A stretch of 64,000 nucleotides of DNA, taken from assembly GCA_032988165.1 (NCBI GenBank), contig JANTQF010000018.1, forward strand, positions 169,494-233,493, in the 5' to 3' direction. The position numbers were made by a program, and so were the translations under genes. Positions 34,900 through 46,450 of the stretch are shown here, piece after piece. Within the stretch, counting starts at the first letter, position 1. The number at the start of each line of letters is the position of its first letter. The stretch is from Emmonsiellopsis sp. PD_33 (Eukaryota > Ascomycota > Eurotiomycetes > Onygenales > Ajellomycetaceae). Under the pieces are notes generated by a model that worked only from the letters and a program-made list of their open reading frames with translations, was not told the DNA's origin and ran no database searches.

Positions 34900-36680
34900 C
34901 TATAAAAGTATATTAATTACTCTACATCTTTCTATTCATTATCTATCAGCTTGAATAAATCAAAATCTTCCACTATATCAGCATTCAGATTAATAATAAT
35001 CTTATTCACTATAGTTTCCCCATCACCCTTCTGAAATCCAGAAAGATTTCAAACTTATTTTCAAATAATACATCTCAGTATATCTCTTTGCTTCTCACAC
35101 ATTTTCCCCCATATAGCTGTTAAATCCTTGAATTTTCCTAATTATAAATATTAGTAATAAAGATCTAATCCCATATAATCATAAAGTCTAATCTTTATGA
35201 AAGGCTAAAGCTTCATCAAATTTTGATCCTGTATCCCCAGACTGACTAATTATTTATTCAAAATTCCTGATCACAAAGTACACCAAATTAGTTATGATAA
35301 AGATAGGAAGAATGGCAGCAGACTTCTATTTAGAGTACTCAAAGAACTTTCATGTGAGTAAGTTACTTGCTAAGTCATACTGACCTTAATCATAGAAAAG
35401 CTTCATAAATATCTAAAGAATATTATTAAAAAGCCATCATGTACTGCATTTTAAGTTCTGTAAAGTCAGTCAATAGAGATTAAAAATAATGGAAAATAGA
35501 GCCTACCCCATTCTCATCATAAACATCATCTGAGTATAGGTAAAGATAGTCCTTTAGAAGCTCTATCTATATCTTCTCCTGTAGATTTACTTCCTTTGAG
35601 TATCTATTATCAAATATGCTATTGATGTATGCTTTGACCATCATTGTATGATGATGTCAAACTGAAGTGATGTATTCAAAAACCTACTAGTATTATATTA
35701 GTATTAGAGTATTAATATGTAAGTAATATATTTAGAGGAACTATCATTCATACCTCCCAACAGTTAGACTGCTTTATTAGCTGGTTTTTAGAATCAATTA
35801 TATCTCTCATTTAATTTCACTGCTTGATTAACTTCTTGTGCTATATCCTTTATATCTTCTTTATTAATTTCAATACCAGGGGCTTCTTTTCTTCTGGCCA
35901 AGATGTCCACTGTGATGGTAGAATTTCATAGCTAGAGTATAGTCTTCTAGTATATAAGACCCTAACATCATTAAGAAGAGTATGGTTGTTGTCTTGTATT
36001 TTACTTCTATCTGACCTTTACTCTGATTCAGCCTATGTAAGACATTCTTCACCTTTCTTAATTGCATTATCTTTAATTACATTAGATGTAGTAAGGGGAG
36101 TTTGATAGCTACTAGTAGGGCCCAAGAAAATCTGATCATCATGAGAACTCAAGAAAGAGCTCCCAGTTAAAAGAGATGATCTTTGTAGTAGTGTAAGGTT
36201 CTAACTCAAATAATTAGTTGGTTTCAGTACTGACACCATAAAATATAAGTAGACCCATGTTAATACTGATGGGTGAAACCATCCTATAATAGTATTAATA
36301 TTGATAGGTATAACATAACAAAGAGAATAACTTACTAGGCCTAGCTCAATTTATCTTTACTTATTTAGGGGAAGATAAGGCTCATTTTCTACATTCATGT
36401 CACCATCAACTTCCTTCAAACTATTATCCTCACTCATATCCTCATTGCTATGGTAATTATCAATAATAGGCTTCTACTTACACTTTGGTCCATTTCTGCC
36501 AGGCCATGCTACAGGCTTAATTTCAAACCATCTTATCAGTACAGACTTCAAATTTGAATATCAAAATTATATACTATTCAGATCAATCTATCTCTAACTA
36601 CTGACTTACAGAATTCATCTCAAGCTGTGTGTCAACTAATCCTCATCTTCACAGCTTCTTTTAATGTTGATTTTAAAAGC
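34900..36680 (-). pseudogene. Unidentified multi-exon gene inside the giant element
   Basis: The minus strand shows a mosaic of coding-like exons with plausible introns. Near 36660-36610 a short exon is followed by intron 36546-36609 (GTAAGT donor); then FEIKPVAWPGRNGPKC, an acidic stretch (SNEDMSEDNSLKEVDGD) and YLPLNK; then intron 36284-36335 (GTAAGT, TATAG); then LLTGSSFLSSHDDQIFLGP, NNHTLLNDVRVLYTRRLY and a Lys-rich segment to about 35850. A further piece near 35250-35080 reads LGKFKDLTAIWGKM. Stops are scattered. Two well-formed introns argue for a former protein-coding gene rather than chance ORFs. I do not recognise the family. Confidence 0.45.
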
Positions 36681-37380
36681 TTTAAAGAAAAAGAAAAGAC
36701 TCTAGGGATAAGAAGTGCATCAATTCAGCAGATGATGAGATAGAATTCAATGTAATTAGAGGTAAGAAAAGAATGGAGTAAGGTAATTTTTAAACAGTAG
36801 AATAGAAGTGAGAGAATAACTACTAGTAACTAACTAATGAGAGTTAAGTTAGTATATAGCAGATATTTTATCAAAATAAGACACATCAATCAAAACTGAT
36901 GTTATTATAATAAAAACAGTTAGTATACAGCCATCTGAAGCAGAAATGTGATAGAAAGAGAGAAATCACTAAAGATAGATATAATTAGTGCAATCTTTTC
37001 CTAAAGTAATATTTTCTCCTGAAAAATAATAAGAATAGTGTTAATTACAATTTATTCTAATCTATTAGATCTCACAGTTCTGCACCATCAGTGCTGGTGG
37101 CTGAAGTTTACTCATAATTAATTTCTTCCTTTACAATTAATCTCATGCTAGTACTAGCTGGGCTCTATAGCTGTATATGAGTCATCTTCTTCCCAAATAA
37201 TTCATATTAGTAGTAGCCTGGCCATTAATTAATCATCTATTTATATGTTCATTTGTTTATTGCATTCACATTCACATTTGTTCATTCTAGATGTCACTGA
37301 CAGGGAAAACCACTATAGATAGGGGTAGAGGTTGGGAGTTAGCATAAGAGTTATAGCATTAGATAGTGATAGTATGATAG
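36681..37380. other. No recognised gene
   Basis: AT-rich spacer with no supported ORF, repeat array or terminus. Confidence 0.4.
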
Positions 37381-37537
37381 ACTATCTTCTCATTCATGTG
37401 CTAGTAAATTTTAGCATATCTATTCTACTACCAATAAAAAGGCTTGAATACTTAGACATGGCTCATCACTAATTAATCTAATTCAGGCAGTCAAAAAAAG
37501 ATGCTAAAATTTACTTGTGCACAGATAAGGAGATAAG
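37381..37537. mobile_element. MITE-like foldback element, copy 2
   Basis: Arms at about 37383-37420 and 37500-37537 are inverted (core TAGTAAATTTTAGCAT against ATGCTAAAATTTAC). The centre (TACTACCAATAAAAAGGCTTG) aligns with that of copy 1 at 9352-9502. It lies inside the giant element, so the family is active or was active in both contexts. Confidence 0.65.
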
Positions 37538-37599
37538 CATTAATCTCTCAAATGAAGCAGAGAAGAGGTGTATACATCTAATAGTATAGAATAGGATAG

Positions 37600-38036
37600 T
37601 AGGTAATATTGAAGGAATAGATTATAATAGAGCTAATATTAGCACAGCTAATATAAGTGATAATGTAGATATCTGAGCCACCAACATTGATGCAGATAGG
37701 GGCAGGGATACACCACCTAATATTAGTACAATTTAATATAAGTAGTGGTGATAGGGACACCTCTGCTAACATTAATAGAGATAGTGGTAGAAACACACTA
37801 GCTAATATTAGTACAGCCAACATAAGTGGCCAAGGGGACACCTCCACCAACATTAATGAGAACAGTGGCAGAGACATACTGGCTAATATTAGCATGACTG
37901 ACACAAGTGGCTAAGGGGATACCTCTACCAACATTAATGGGAATAGTGGTAGAAACACACCAGCCAACATTGGTATAGCTGATGTAAGTGTCAATGAGGA
38001 CACCTCCACTAATATTAATATAAAGGGTGGTAAATA
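37600..38036 (+). pseudogene. Second copy of the 15-residue repeat protein, opposite orientation
   Basis: The plus-strand frame reads repeats of the type SGQGDTSTNINENSGRDILANISMT, ending in GGK and a stop at about 38035. It matches the minus-strand gene at 33612-34422 in unit length and wording but is interrupted by several stops and lacks a recognisable start. The two arrays face away from each other around a 3.2-kb spacer. Confidence 0.55.
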
Positions 38037-38371
38037 ATGTAGTCACATAAATCAAATAGAGGAATAAAGGATAAAGACATAAAGACAGGCAAAAGAAAAG
38101 CTAAAGCAACAAAGGAGTAACATTCTAAGGCTACTGGCCAATCTCACCCTTTAAAAAAATGAAAAACTAGCACCCAAAATCAACCCAGCCATACATATAA
38201 AACAGAAGGAAAAGAGACAGTAAAAAGCTCAAATAGAGAGCTAGATCTATCTTTTAAAATCAAGTATCTAAAAATAAAGTCAATCAAATCAATCAAAAGA
38301 GATAAAGTAAGATTCATCCAGATTTCAAAGCCTCTAAATCTACCCTCTAAGGGAGGAGATCATCTAACCCT

Positions 38372-38647
38372 TCACTCAATCAATAATGATGGGGTTGTCA
38401 GGCATAGACCCAGGCTGGTCACTGATATAGAGGGTAGGAGGCAGAGGAGGGCCCAGAGGAGAAGTCTGAGATATATTATTTTGATATATATCCCATACAG
38501 TGCATTGGCAGCAATTATTCCATAGGCAGTTTCCACAACACCCCTCAAAATGATTAGGAACTTAAACATAGATAGGAAATAATCAACAGTGTACTCAGCA
38601 GGCATGACAGGGGAAATCAATTCATTGCACATCAGATTATTGTTCAT
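38372..38647 (-). other. Open reading frame of 91 codons, unrecognised
   Basis: MNNNLMCNELISPVMPAEYT then hydrophobic stretches (LLLWALLCLLPSI) that could form a membrane segment. Coding-like sequence extends upstream (NVIKPTDFVHSKYFHMNALL) to about 38780. No family recognised; chance openness cannot be excluded. Confidence 0.3.
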
Positions 38648-39149
38648 AGGATTGAACTAATAGTGCATTCATATGGAAGTATTTAGAATGAACAAAGTCA
38701 GTAGGTTTAATCACATTCTATATGTACACTACATTTCTCCCAGGCTGAGCTAGTAGTGCCTGGACATCAGAATGAGAGTTATGATAGAAGTGTGCCAGCT
38801 CCTAATCAGCAACAGATAGTGTTCAATACTGGTTAGTGGGTGACCCATATACTAACCTATATATTATGTTAGTCTTACTACTTCTCTATTTCATGGTGTC
38901 AAAGTTTTATACATACATCTTTTATATTGAATGTGATATTAGAGGAGGAAGGTGACAGGATTTTCTTTTCAGAGAGGGGGGAAGATAGTTTGAAGGTTTG
39001 TTTCAATATAGTTATAGCTAGTATGATATAGGGAGGAGAATATTGATGATCTTTAGTAGGAGAGAAGATACCTAAGGAAAGAGAAAAAAAAGATAGGGGA
39101 GAAATAGAAAAGAGCCAGATATTTAGAACTTTTTACCTCTTCCATATAT

Positions 39150-39455
39150 GAAGTTTTATGAAAGTTTTTGAATCAAAAGGGGAGGGACATGGCACTTCAC
39201 AAAAGCACTCAAATGGAAATGGGAGGAACATGATGCTTTGTGAAAGTTTGAGTTGAAAGAGGGGGGACATAGCACTTCACAAAAGCACTTGAATTGAAAG
39301 AGGAGGGATATAATGCTTTATCAAAGCACTTAAATTAAAAGGAGAGGGACACAATGCTTTGTGAAAGCTCAAGTTGAAAGGGGGGAGACATGATACTTCA
39401 TAAAAGCACTTAAATTAAAAGGGGAGGGATATGGCACTTTGCAAAAGCTTTTGAA
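39150..39455. repeat. Minisatellite, about 48-bp unit, six degenerate copies
   Basis: Units of the type GCACTTGAATTGAAAGGGG plus AGGGACATGGCACTTCACAA. The core appears either as GCACTTCACAAAAGCACT or as TGCTTTGTGAAAGC at the same position. These are the two possible decay products of one CpG-rich ancestor core. Confidence 0.85.
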
Positions 39456-39819
39456 TTTTAAATTGAATATATAACTGTATGGACACATTAATCATCTAGT
39501 AAAGCATTAGCAATGATTATCCTTCCTATTAGATATTACTTTGTATGAATCTAGTTCTAATATCATTCTTTTATTTCAGCAGGAAGATACTCATGCCCCT
39601 CTAGGATTCTTCATCCTTTACTCTCCCTGCAGCAGAGTTAGTGTCTTCTCCTCTTTCAGACTCTATACCTAAAACTCCTTCAAGCTCTATACCTTCATCT
39701 GATTAGGTATCTATTCCATGTTATACCTACAACAGCTGCTATGAGTAATATATCATTGGTCCTCAATATACTCAGTGTTTAGTGTGTCTGAATTTAGTCA
39801 GGATGACTAGCAAGAAGAG

Positions 39820-40490
39820 GAATCCACAGAGGGAGTATATAACATATAGATACATGGAGAACATCAGAACTAATAAAGATAACATATGAGACAGCTAAAA
39901 TAACAGTTCATTTTATATATCCAGTAATCACAGGCCTTATATTTAGCCCTCAACTGAGTGAATGCATCAGATAAGAAAGGAATAGGCTATACTAGTAGTA
40001 CTAGCACAGCTAATAGAGTTATAGAGACAGGTCATATCAGCAGCACTAGCATAGCAACAGGAGGTACTAGCAGCACTCACTTACAAGCAGGCAGAATAGA
40101 GACAGATAGTACTAGCACAGTCAATCAAGTAGCTTCATCCACCTGCTCAGACCATAGAGCCTCTATAAAACCATCAGGAAGTTTAGGACCCAGGACATCA
40201 TTAAGAGCATTATAATAAGGGATGCTGAAAGGATCCCAAATAACCACTGAAAGTAATAAGAAAATAGAAGGACTGAAGCCTAGATAGGGCCCAGAAGACA
40301 GCAGAAGATACTTAGTAGGAGAAGAGATAAATATACTAATAGTATAAATATATAAGATATATATACAGTAAAGAGGTAGAACATGTAGGTCATTAAGGAT
40401 AAAATGAAAAGAGGAGGTTGAGGTAGAGAAATCAAAGCACACTATATAATTAAAAGGTGGTGAGCAAAAGGACACTAAAATATAAGTATT
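39820..40490 (+). repeat. Dispersed repeat, plus copy, with Ser/Thr-rich ORF
   Basis: Homologous in inverted orientation to 59262-59790; shared words include GGATCCCAAA, GAAAAGAGGAGGTTGAG and ACATGNAGAGAAYATCAGAA. It contains an open frame at 39958-40215 with repeats of TSSTSTANRVIETGHISSTS type. The right edge (GGTGGTGAGCAAAAGGACACTAAAATA) resembles a MITE terminus of the family at 9352 and 37381. Probably a non-autonomous element or duplicated gene; identity unknown. Confidence 0.55.
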
Positions 40491-40559
40491 TTCCTTATGT
40501 TCCTTACCAAGTTATTATAGGCTTGGCATAACCTATGCTAACATTTAACTGCTAATGTT

Positions 40560-40745
40560 GATTATTCTATGAACTGCCAGCAACCACTAATAAGTAACTA
40601 CAAATATTATACTACTAATATTAGATATTATATGATGATAACAACCATCAATGTTAGTCTACTAATATTTAATATTATATAGTATTAACACCCATCAACA
40701 TTGATCTGCTAATATTCAATATCATGTGGCATTAATAACTAGCCC
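40560..40745. repeat. About 47-bp tandem repeats, three to four copies
   Basis: Units of the type CTACTAATATTTAATATTAT plus ACCCATCAACATTGAT. Each contains the word AATATTNAATAT, which also recurs near 41291-41345 and 42607-42660. Confidence 0.75.
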
Positions 40746-42600
40746 ATCTGGGCTAATATAATTAATTAAATTATGCCCCACACAGACCCCTCAACTTACA
40801 GTCTGTCAAGATTTTATAATCATATTGTATGGCAAACCAGATATTATACACATATTTTATAATTAGTAGATGATGTCTCTTTAGCTGATTTAGACATCTA
40901 GCTGTTCTGAAGTCATTAACTATTATTTATTCATGTGTGTGACTAAATAGCAGGCCAGATATAAATATATATATATATATGTAATAACAATCCTATTAGC
41001 ATTACAAGCCATCAGTCAATTAATAGGACAAGGAATCTACATAATCTCTATAAGTTAATCAGATGAGGGAATATGCCTGATTCCTATGATTTAATTGAAT
41101 TAAAACCAGCTAAGATGCCATTGTGGGCAAAAAGGGGGATATCAAAGAGAAGGTCACAGAGGGGGTTGAAGTTATTAGCTGTTAGTACTATCATTAGCTA
41201 TCACTATCATTATTAGCTGTCAGTGCATTGAAAAACATACTCAAAGTAAAGATCCATTATTATCTAGGCTGATGTGTGTAATCTACTCTATTTTAATATT
41301 ATATGTTATTTTGATATTATACATTATTTTGATATTAAACATCCTCAATTAATTCTAATATTATTAAAATAAGTAGTCATCTGAAGCATTCAATGCTCAT
41401 TATCTACTGCATGTCATGCCTGATACCTCTGAAGTTTATTTCTGCATCTCATATAATTAGCTATTACATTTGTGATCTGTCTTATTCTCTACTTACATGT
41501 TAGATTCTCATTGTCCTAAATTACCCAAATATTTATATTATTCATCATTTCATCATTAATGAGGTCTCTAAGCTCATTTTCATCATTTATTACTTGTATA
41601 TATATATTGTAGTCATCATAGATAATGATAGTAGACTCAGAGGGCCACAAATACTAATAAGATACAACTTGAAGGTTGGATCCAGCAGCATCCTACTTAT
41701 TCTATCTATTGAGAAGATTGATACTACTAGTATTATCACTTCTATTCCTGTATGTCTCCTCTACCATCCACTAAATTTACTCATTATTGAAATGATATTA
41801 GCAACCAGGCTGACTCAGCAGTTCATATTTGTAGTAGCAGAAATTCCCCTGGAGATAATAGAGGTAACACTTATCCTTACCTTTAGCCTCTTATAACTCA
41901 ACACTGCTAGTAAAGTTCTGGCACAGCTCACAGCTTCATCATTCCAGGTAGATAACAATTATTTTGCAGTGTTCCTCCACATTAGTCAGCTATCAACTCA
42001 ATTTGATCACAAAATAAATAGACTGCCTACATTCAGTATAGATAGATCAATCCTTAAACTCTATCATCTAATAGATTAAGAAATTTACCTCTCCTCAGTT
42101 CTATAGTAGATCAATACATTCTGCACCATATCAGTCAGATCATCTAATCAAGTGAGTACTGTAATTAAGCTTGGCAAGTAATTATTACTTATTAGGGTGA
42201 AAATAGTACTAGCATTCAGATAACACTAAGAATATCTTTAAGAGCTTATCATTGAGATAGATTCCACATTGCCACTTTGATCTAATAGCTGTTAAATATT
42301 AGCTAGTACATGCATAGTATATTAAAGTAAATTATATAGTATTAGTAAGTATACCTCTATCAGCCTTATCATTCAGCAGCAAGCCATGTTTGGTTAGATT
42401 ATATTTAAAATGACAGATTATTCCTTATTTACATATTCCTCTCATATAAAATTAATAGTTAATGTTACTTTTTTTTGGTATTGTACAGTGTGCATTTAGC
42501 ATACTATCTCTCTTCCCTGACTTATATCATTGTGAGCAGGGATTCAATCAGCAATGACCATTTAACCAGTATTTATAGTTCTTATTAATTAATATGATTT
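40746..42600. other. No recognised gene; flanked by short AATATTAAAT repeats
   Basis: The motif TTTTGATATTAAAYRTTA is tandemly repeated at 41291-41345 and again at 42607-42660, bracketing 1.3 kb. A plus-strand open stretch at 41594-41896 is unrecognised. There is an AT microsatellite near 40965. Confidence 0.4.
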
Positions 42601-42606
42601 GAGTTG

Positions 42607-42780
42607 TTTTGATATTGAATGTTATTTTGATATTAAATGGTATTTTAATATTAAATAGATAGTTGAAGTAAGGTTGCTAGATTAAAAGCATTAAATGAAA
42701 GTATCCTAATGAAAGCATTCTAATGAAAGTGTCCTGATGAAAGCATCTCAATGAAAGTATCTGAAATTCTAAATGAAATT
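42607..42780. repeat. 18-bp and 14-bp tandem repeats
   Basis: Three units of TTTTGATATTRAATGKTA-type (42607-42660) are followed by five to six units of 14 bp, ATGAAAGYATCCTA (about 42693-42766). Confidence 0.8.
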
Positions 42781-43099
42781 GTGCAGATGAAAGCATACAA
42801 ACAAAAGATTCTAATAAAAGTATTTGAATTAAAGCAATGAGAGTTAAGTGATCACATTATAAGGTCAAGGTTATTGAAAGAAGAGGGTCAAGTAATCATA
42901 TAATGAGGTTAATATTATCAGAATATAAAGGTTTAGTGATAGCTTATAATGTATTGTGCAGCCACCCCCATTCAACCTTATAAATAGAGTTAAATCTATT
43001 TAAGCTTTAGGGTTCAGCCCTTAACTCAATTATTCACCTGAAAAGCTTACAAGCTTTTTAACTAACTTCTTGCAACATTATAATAGCCTAACTCATTAT

Positions 43100-43360
43100 T
43101 AACTTATCATCACTGCCTCACCACCAACATCAGAGATTTAGAGCCAACTTTGATAAAGAAGCTCAGCTAGTAAGTCATACTGTATCCTCTATTTATAATG
43201 TTTTCATTCTGATCTTTACATCTAGTCTCAATCTATTATTAACTTCTCATCACTACCCTATCAACTTTAGAGCTAACTTTAGTAAAGAAGCTCTGAGTCA
43301 GCCAGTAAGTCATACTACATTCTCTATTTATAACATTTTCATTCTGACATTTACATCTAG
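43100..43360 (+). repeat. Tandem duplication of an exon-intron module upstream of the large ORF
   Basis: Two consecutive copies of about 130 bp each contain an exon-like piece (RANFDKEA / RANFSKEA) followed by a 56-bp intron-like segment: 43170-43225 and 43305-43360, both GTAAGTCATACT... ending ACATCTAG with a CTGA branch-like word. It sits at the 5' side of the large plus-strand ORF, so it may be its N-terminal region. Confidence 0.55.
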
Positions 43361-43699
43361 GTCATTATAGTTACCCTATCCAATGAAGCAATCAGTAAAG
43401 TTATAAGCTATGCAGTACAGAATCTGAACTAGCTTAAGGCTAAATTCAATTAATAGCTCATAGTACCCTTCAACTACCATACAGTCAAGCAGGATACTAG
43501 CCATGAGAGGCAATTCAGAATCTGTACTATCAATGAATGCATTAGCTAAGGCCTGTTGGATGTGATGGATATTCCTACTAGATAAGTAGAGGAACCCCTT
43601 AATAATAATAGATGCATTATAGATAATTACTGAATTATTATTATTAACCTCTTCAGCAAATAAGTCTATATAATGACTTGAAAATATAGTAGGAACCAG

Positions 43700-43800
43700 C
43701 AACTATTCAATCCCAAAATAGCATCTAATTCTAAAATAGCATCTAATCCTAAAATATTATTCAATCCCAAAATACCATCTAATTCTAAAACATCCATACC
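43700..43800. repeat. 18-bp tandem repeats (CAATCCCAAAATA type)
   Basis: Five units of AATTCTAAAATAGCATCT type encode SNSKIA / FNPKIP. Related units recur at 44470-44632 and 46340-46450 within the same ORF. Confidence 0.8.
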
Positions 43801-44469
43801 AATCTATCCATCAGTCAAATCTAAAGAGCCCAGTTTTGAGTACTAGAAGCTCTCACCACTGATACAGCAAACCCCATTAGCATATCAATTAGAGAGACTA
43901 ATAATAATGGCCAGTCATAGTAGTAACTATAGGTCTTTACCACCCTTCACTTGTGCTTTGAATTTCAGAGCTACCAAACCAATACTAAACATACTTGATA
44001 ACTAAATTCAACATATAGAGTTCCACACTATCAACTCTCTGGTGGATAAAGATAATCAGCTCACTGTGTGCATATCAGTAGATTTAGCATCTCACACAGC
44101 TGAGAGACTAAACCTAGTTGACCATCTTATAAAAAAGAACCACAGTGACTAACTGGAAGAGCTGAAGAGTAATAGCATCATCTATTTCAACTTAGAGGCT
44201 CAGTGGGTCTTCCTTATAAATCTATATTATCTAGAATGATCAGTTAGTATTGAGATCAGTCAAGTAACCTTATAAATCATCTGATGCAAGGCAGCCTTCT
44301 TTGCAAATAGAGTAGTCAAACTGGATATGCTATTGCAGCAGTGAGCAATTCAGTTTAAAATCCAGGAGAAATTCAATAAGCACAAACATCCAGCTGACTT
44401 TGATAATGATGATAGCAACACTGAAGTCTCAAAACATAATACTATTCCTACTATACTATCTAACACTGA

Positions 44470-44632
44470 AATAGACAATTCAATTTAAATAGATAATTCA
44501 ATCCTAATAGACAATTCAATCCCAAAAGACAATTCAATCCTAAAAGATGATCCAATCTCAAAAGACAATTCAATTTCAAAAGACAATTCAATCCCAAAAG
44601 ACAATCCAATCCCAAAAGATAATCCACCAGTT
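44470..44632. repeat. 18-bp tandem repeats (CAATCCCAAAAGACAATT type), about nine units
   Basis: Near-identical CAATTCAATCCCAAAAGA units encode repeated NSIPKD. This is the most regular array in the large ORF. Confidence 0.9.
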
Positions 44633-46339
44633 GAGTCATCTCTCAAGGCACCCACATTCCCTGCCAATCCAGCTAGTAAAACAGAAGACAGTCAAATAGT
44701 GATAGACTCCTCAATGCCTAGTTAGCAGGTTGAGTCATCTCTCAAGGTGCCTACATCCTCAGACAGTCTAATACTAAAAACTCCTACCCTAGAGGTTATT
44801 ATGATTCTGAATCCTGATGAGCAGCCAGAAACCAATATTGATAGTGCTTGAATAGATGATATACATAATCTTGATGATATCAGTCTAATTTCTTAAATAG
44901 TAGACACAATAAGATACTATCAACTCACTGAATATAATGAGAGTTTATTTGCCCACTTCTTCATGTTTGAGGATAAGGTAGTAGACTACAAAGATCTCTC
45001 AACTAAAATTAAAATATCATATATGAAGAGAGTATCCTTCAGCTACCAGGCCTTTACTGCATTCTGAATACTATTAGTAGACAACAAAGTGGGGAGGAGC
45101 ATTCTAGGTGACAAGATGGAGCTTAGGAAAACCACTAAGTAAATTATCTATATTATTCTTAGGTTCTTACTGGCATTAAATTATGATTCAGTTAGGGAAT
45201 CCCAAGAGTCTAATTTTAAAACAGTCTATAAACACCTTCAAAAAGACACAGCTCCTGCTACATCATGCCCAACACAGTCACAATGACCCTTCCAGTGCCT
45301 CTATACTATAATTTAAGAGCCACACACCAATCAGAAGGCACTGCTGAAGGTATGGAGAATCAGAAGGGATTATTCTCTCATTATAGTCTCATCATTGCTT
45401 CTATCTGTATGAGTTGACAAGTTTATAAATATTATTAACTCTAAGTTGCCATTGAGATTGTTTGTGCAGCTCTCCATCTCTTCTGAGAGTTTTATAACCA
45501 AGAGGTTTAAGAAGCATGATCTAAGTGCTAAGGCATATCTACTTTTATCTATCTCTAAAGACCTTGCACCCCATGCTAAGCTCAATGACTGTATGGTGCT
45601 AATAATACCATACATAATGAACTGTATGTGTTAAACCCTAACATCAATGTCTGTATGAAACTGAGGACTACTGGTCCATAATGAATCTCATCTAGAGAAG
45701 GGTAAGAATAGTATAACTATCCACAATTTTCATTTCATTCTGAATGGAATAAAAAAGAAACTTCATGATGATATTAAACTGCTACCAACTAATCCTAATG
45801 TCTGGTTGATGTTCAGAACTCCATTTGAAAAAGGCCCTTGTGACTTATAGCATTGGATGGGCCTTTTAGAAATCAATTATTAATTGAAATCAGACATACT
45901 GCATCAGGCCTATCAAGAGGAGTTTAAAAAGCTCAGCCAGGACACCTCTACTACACTAGACAACTACATGAAGATTTATAGTATGATAGAAGCATCTGAG
46001 GCCCAACTGAGGGGATTTACCCTTCTATTTGCATGGATTCTCAAATGCATCATAATCCAGTAAGACACTAATTACAAATAATTTGATAAGAATATCATTG
46101 ACCTCTCCCCACATGAGGACTGTGATATCATGGTTAAATTAATCAATGCTCAAAAAGAAGCTATAAAGAGGATAGAGGCTGAAGCCATTGCAGCTATTAA
46201 GACAGCCTTTATGAATGCCTATAACTTGTGATTACAAAGAGATAGAAAGGATTCAGAACCAATCCTGCATATATCTACATTCTTCAAAAATTCTCACTAT
46301 GCTTGTATGCTAGCAATTTTCCCTGAAGCTATAGACATT

Positions 46340-46450
46340 ATTTAATTCTAAAATAACATTAAATTCCAAAACAACATCAAATCTCAAAATAATGTTAAAT
46401 CCCAAAACAACATCAAATCCCAAAACAACATTAAACACCAAAATAACAAT
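46340..46450. repeat. 18-bp tandem repeats (AACATCAAATCCCAAAAC type)
   Basis: Six units encode NNIKSQ-like peptides inside the large ORF. Confidence 0.85.
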
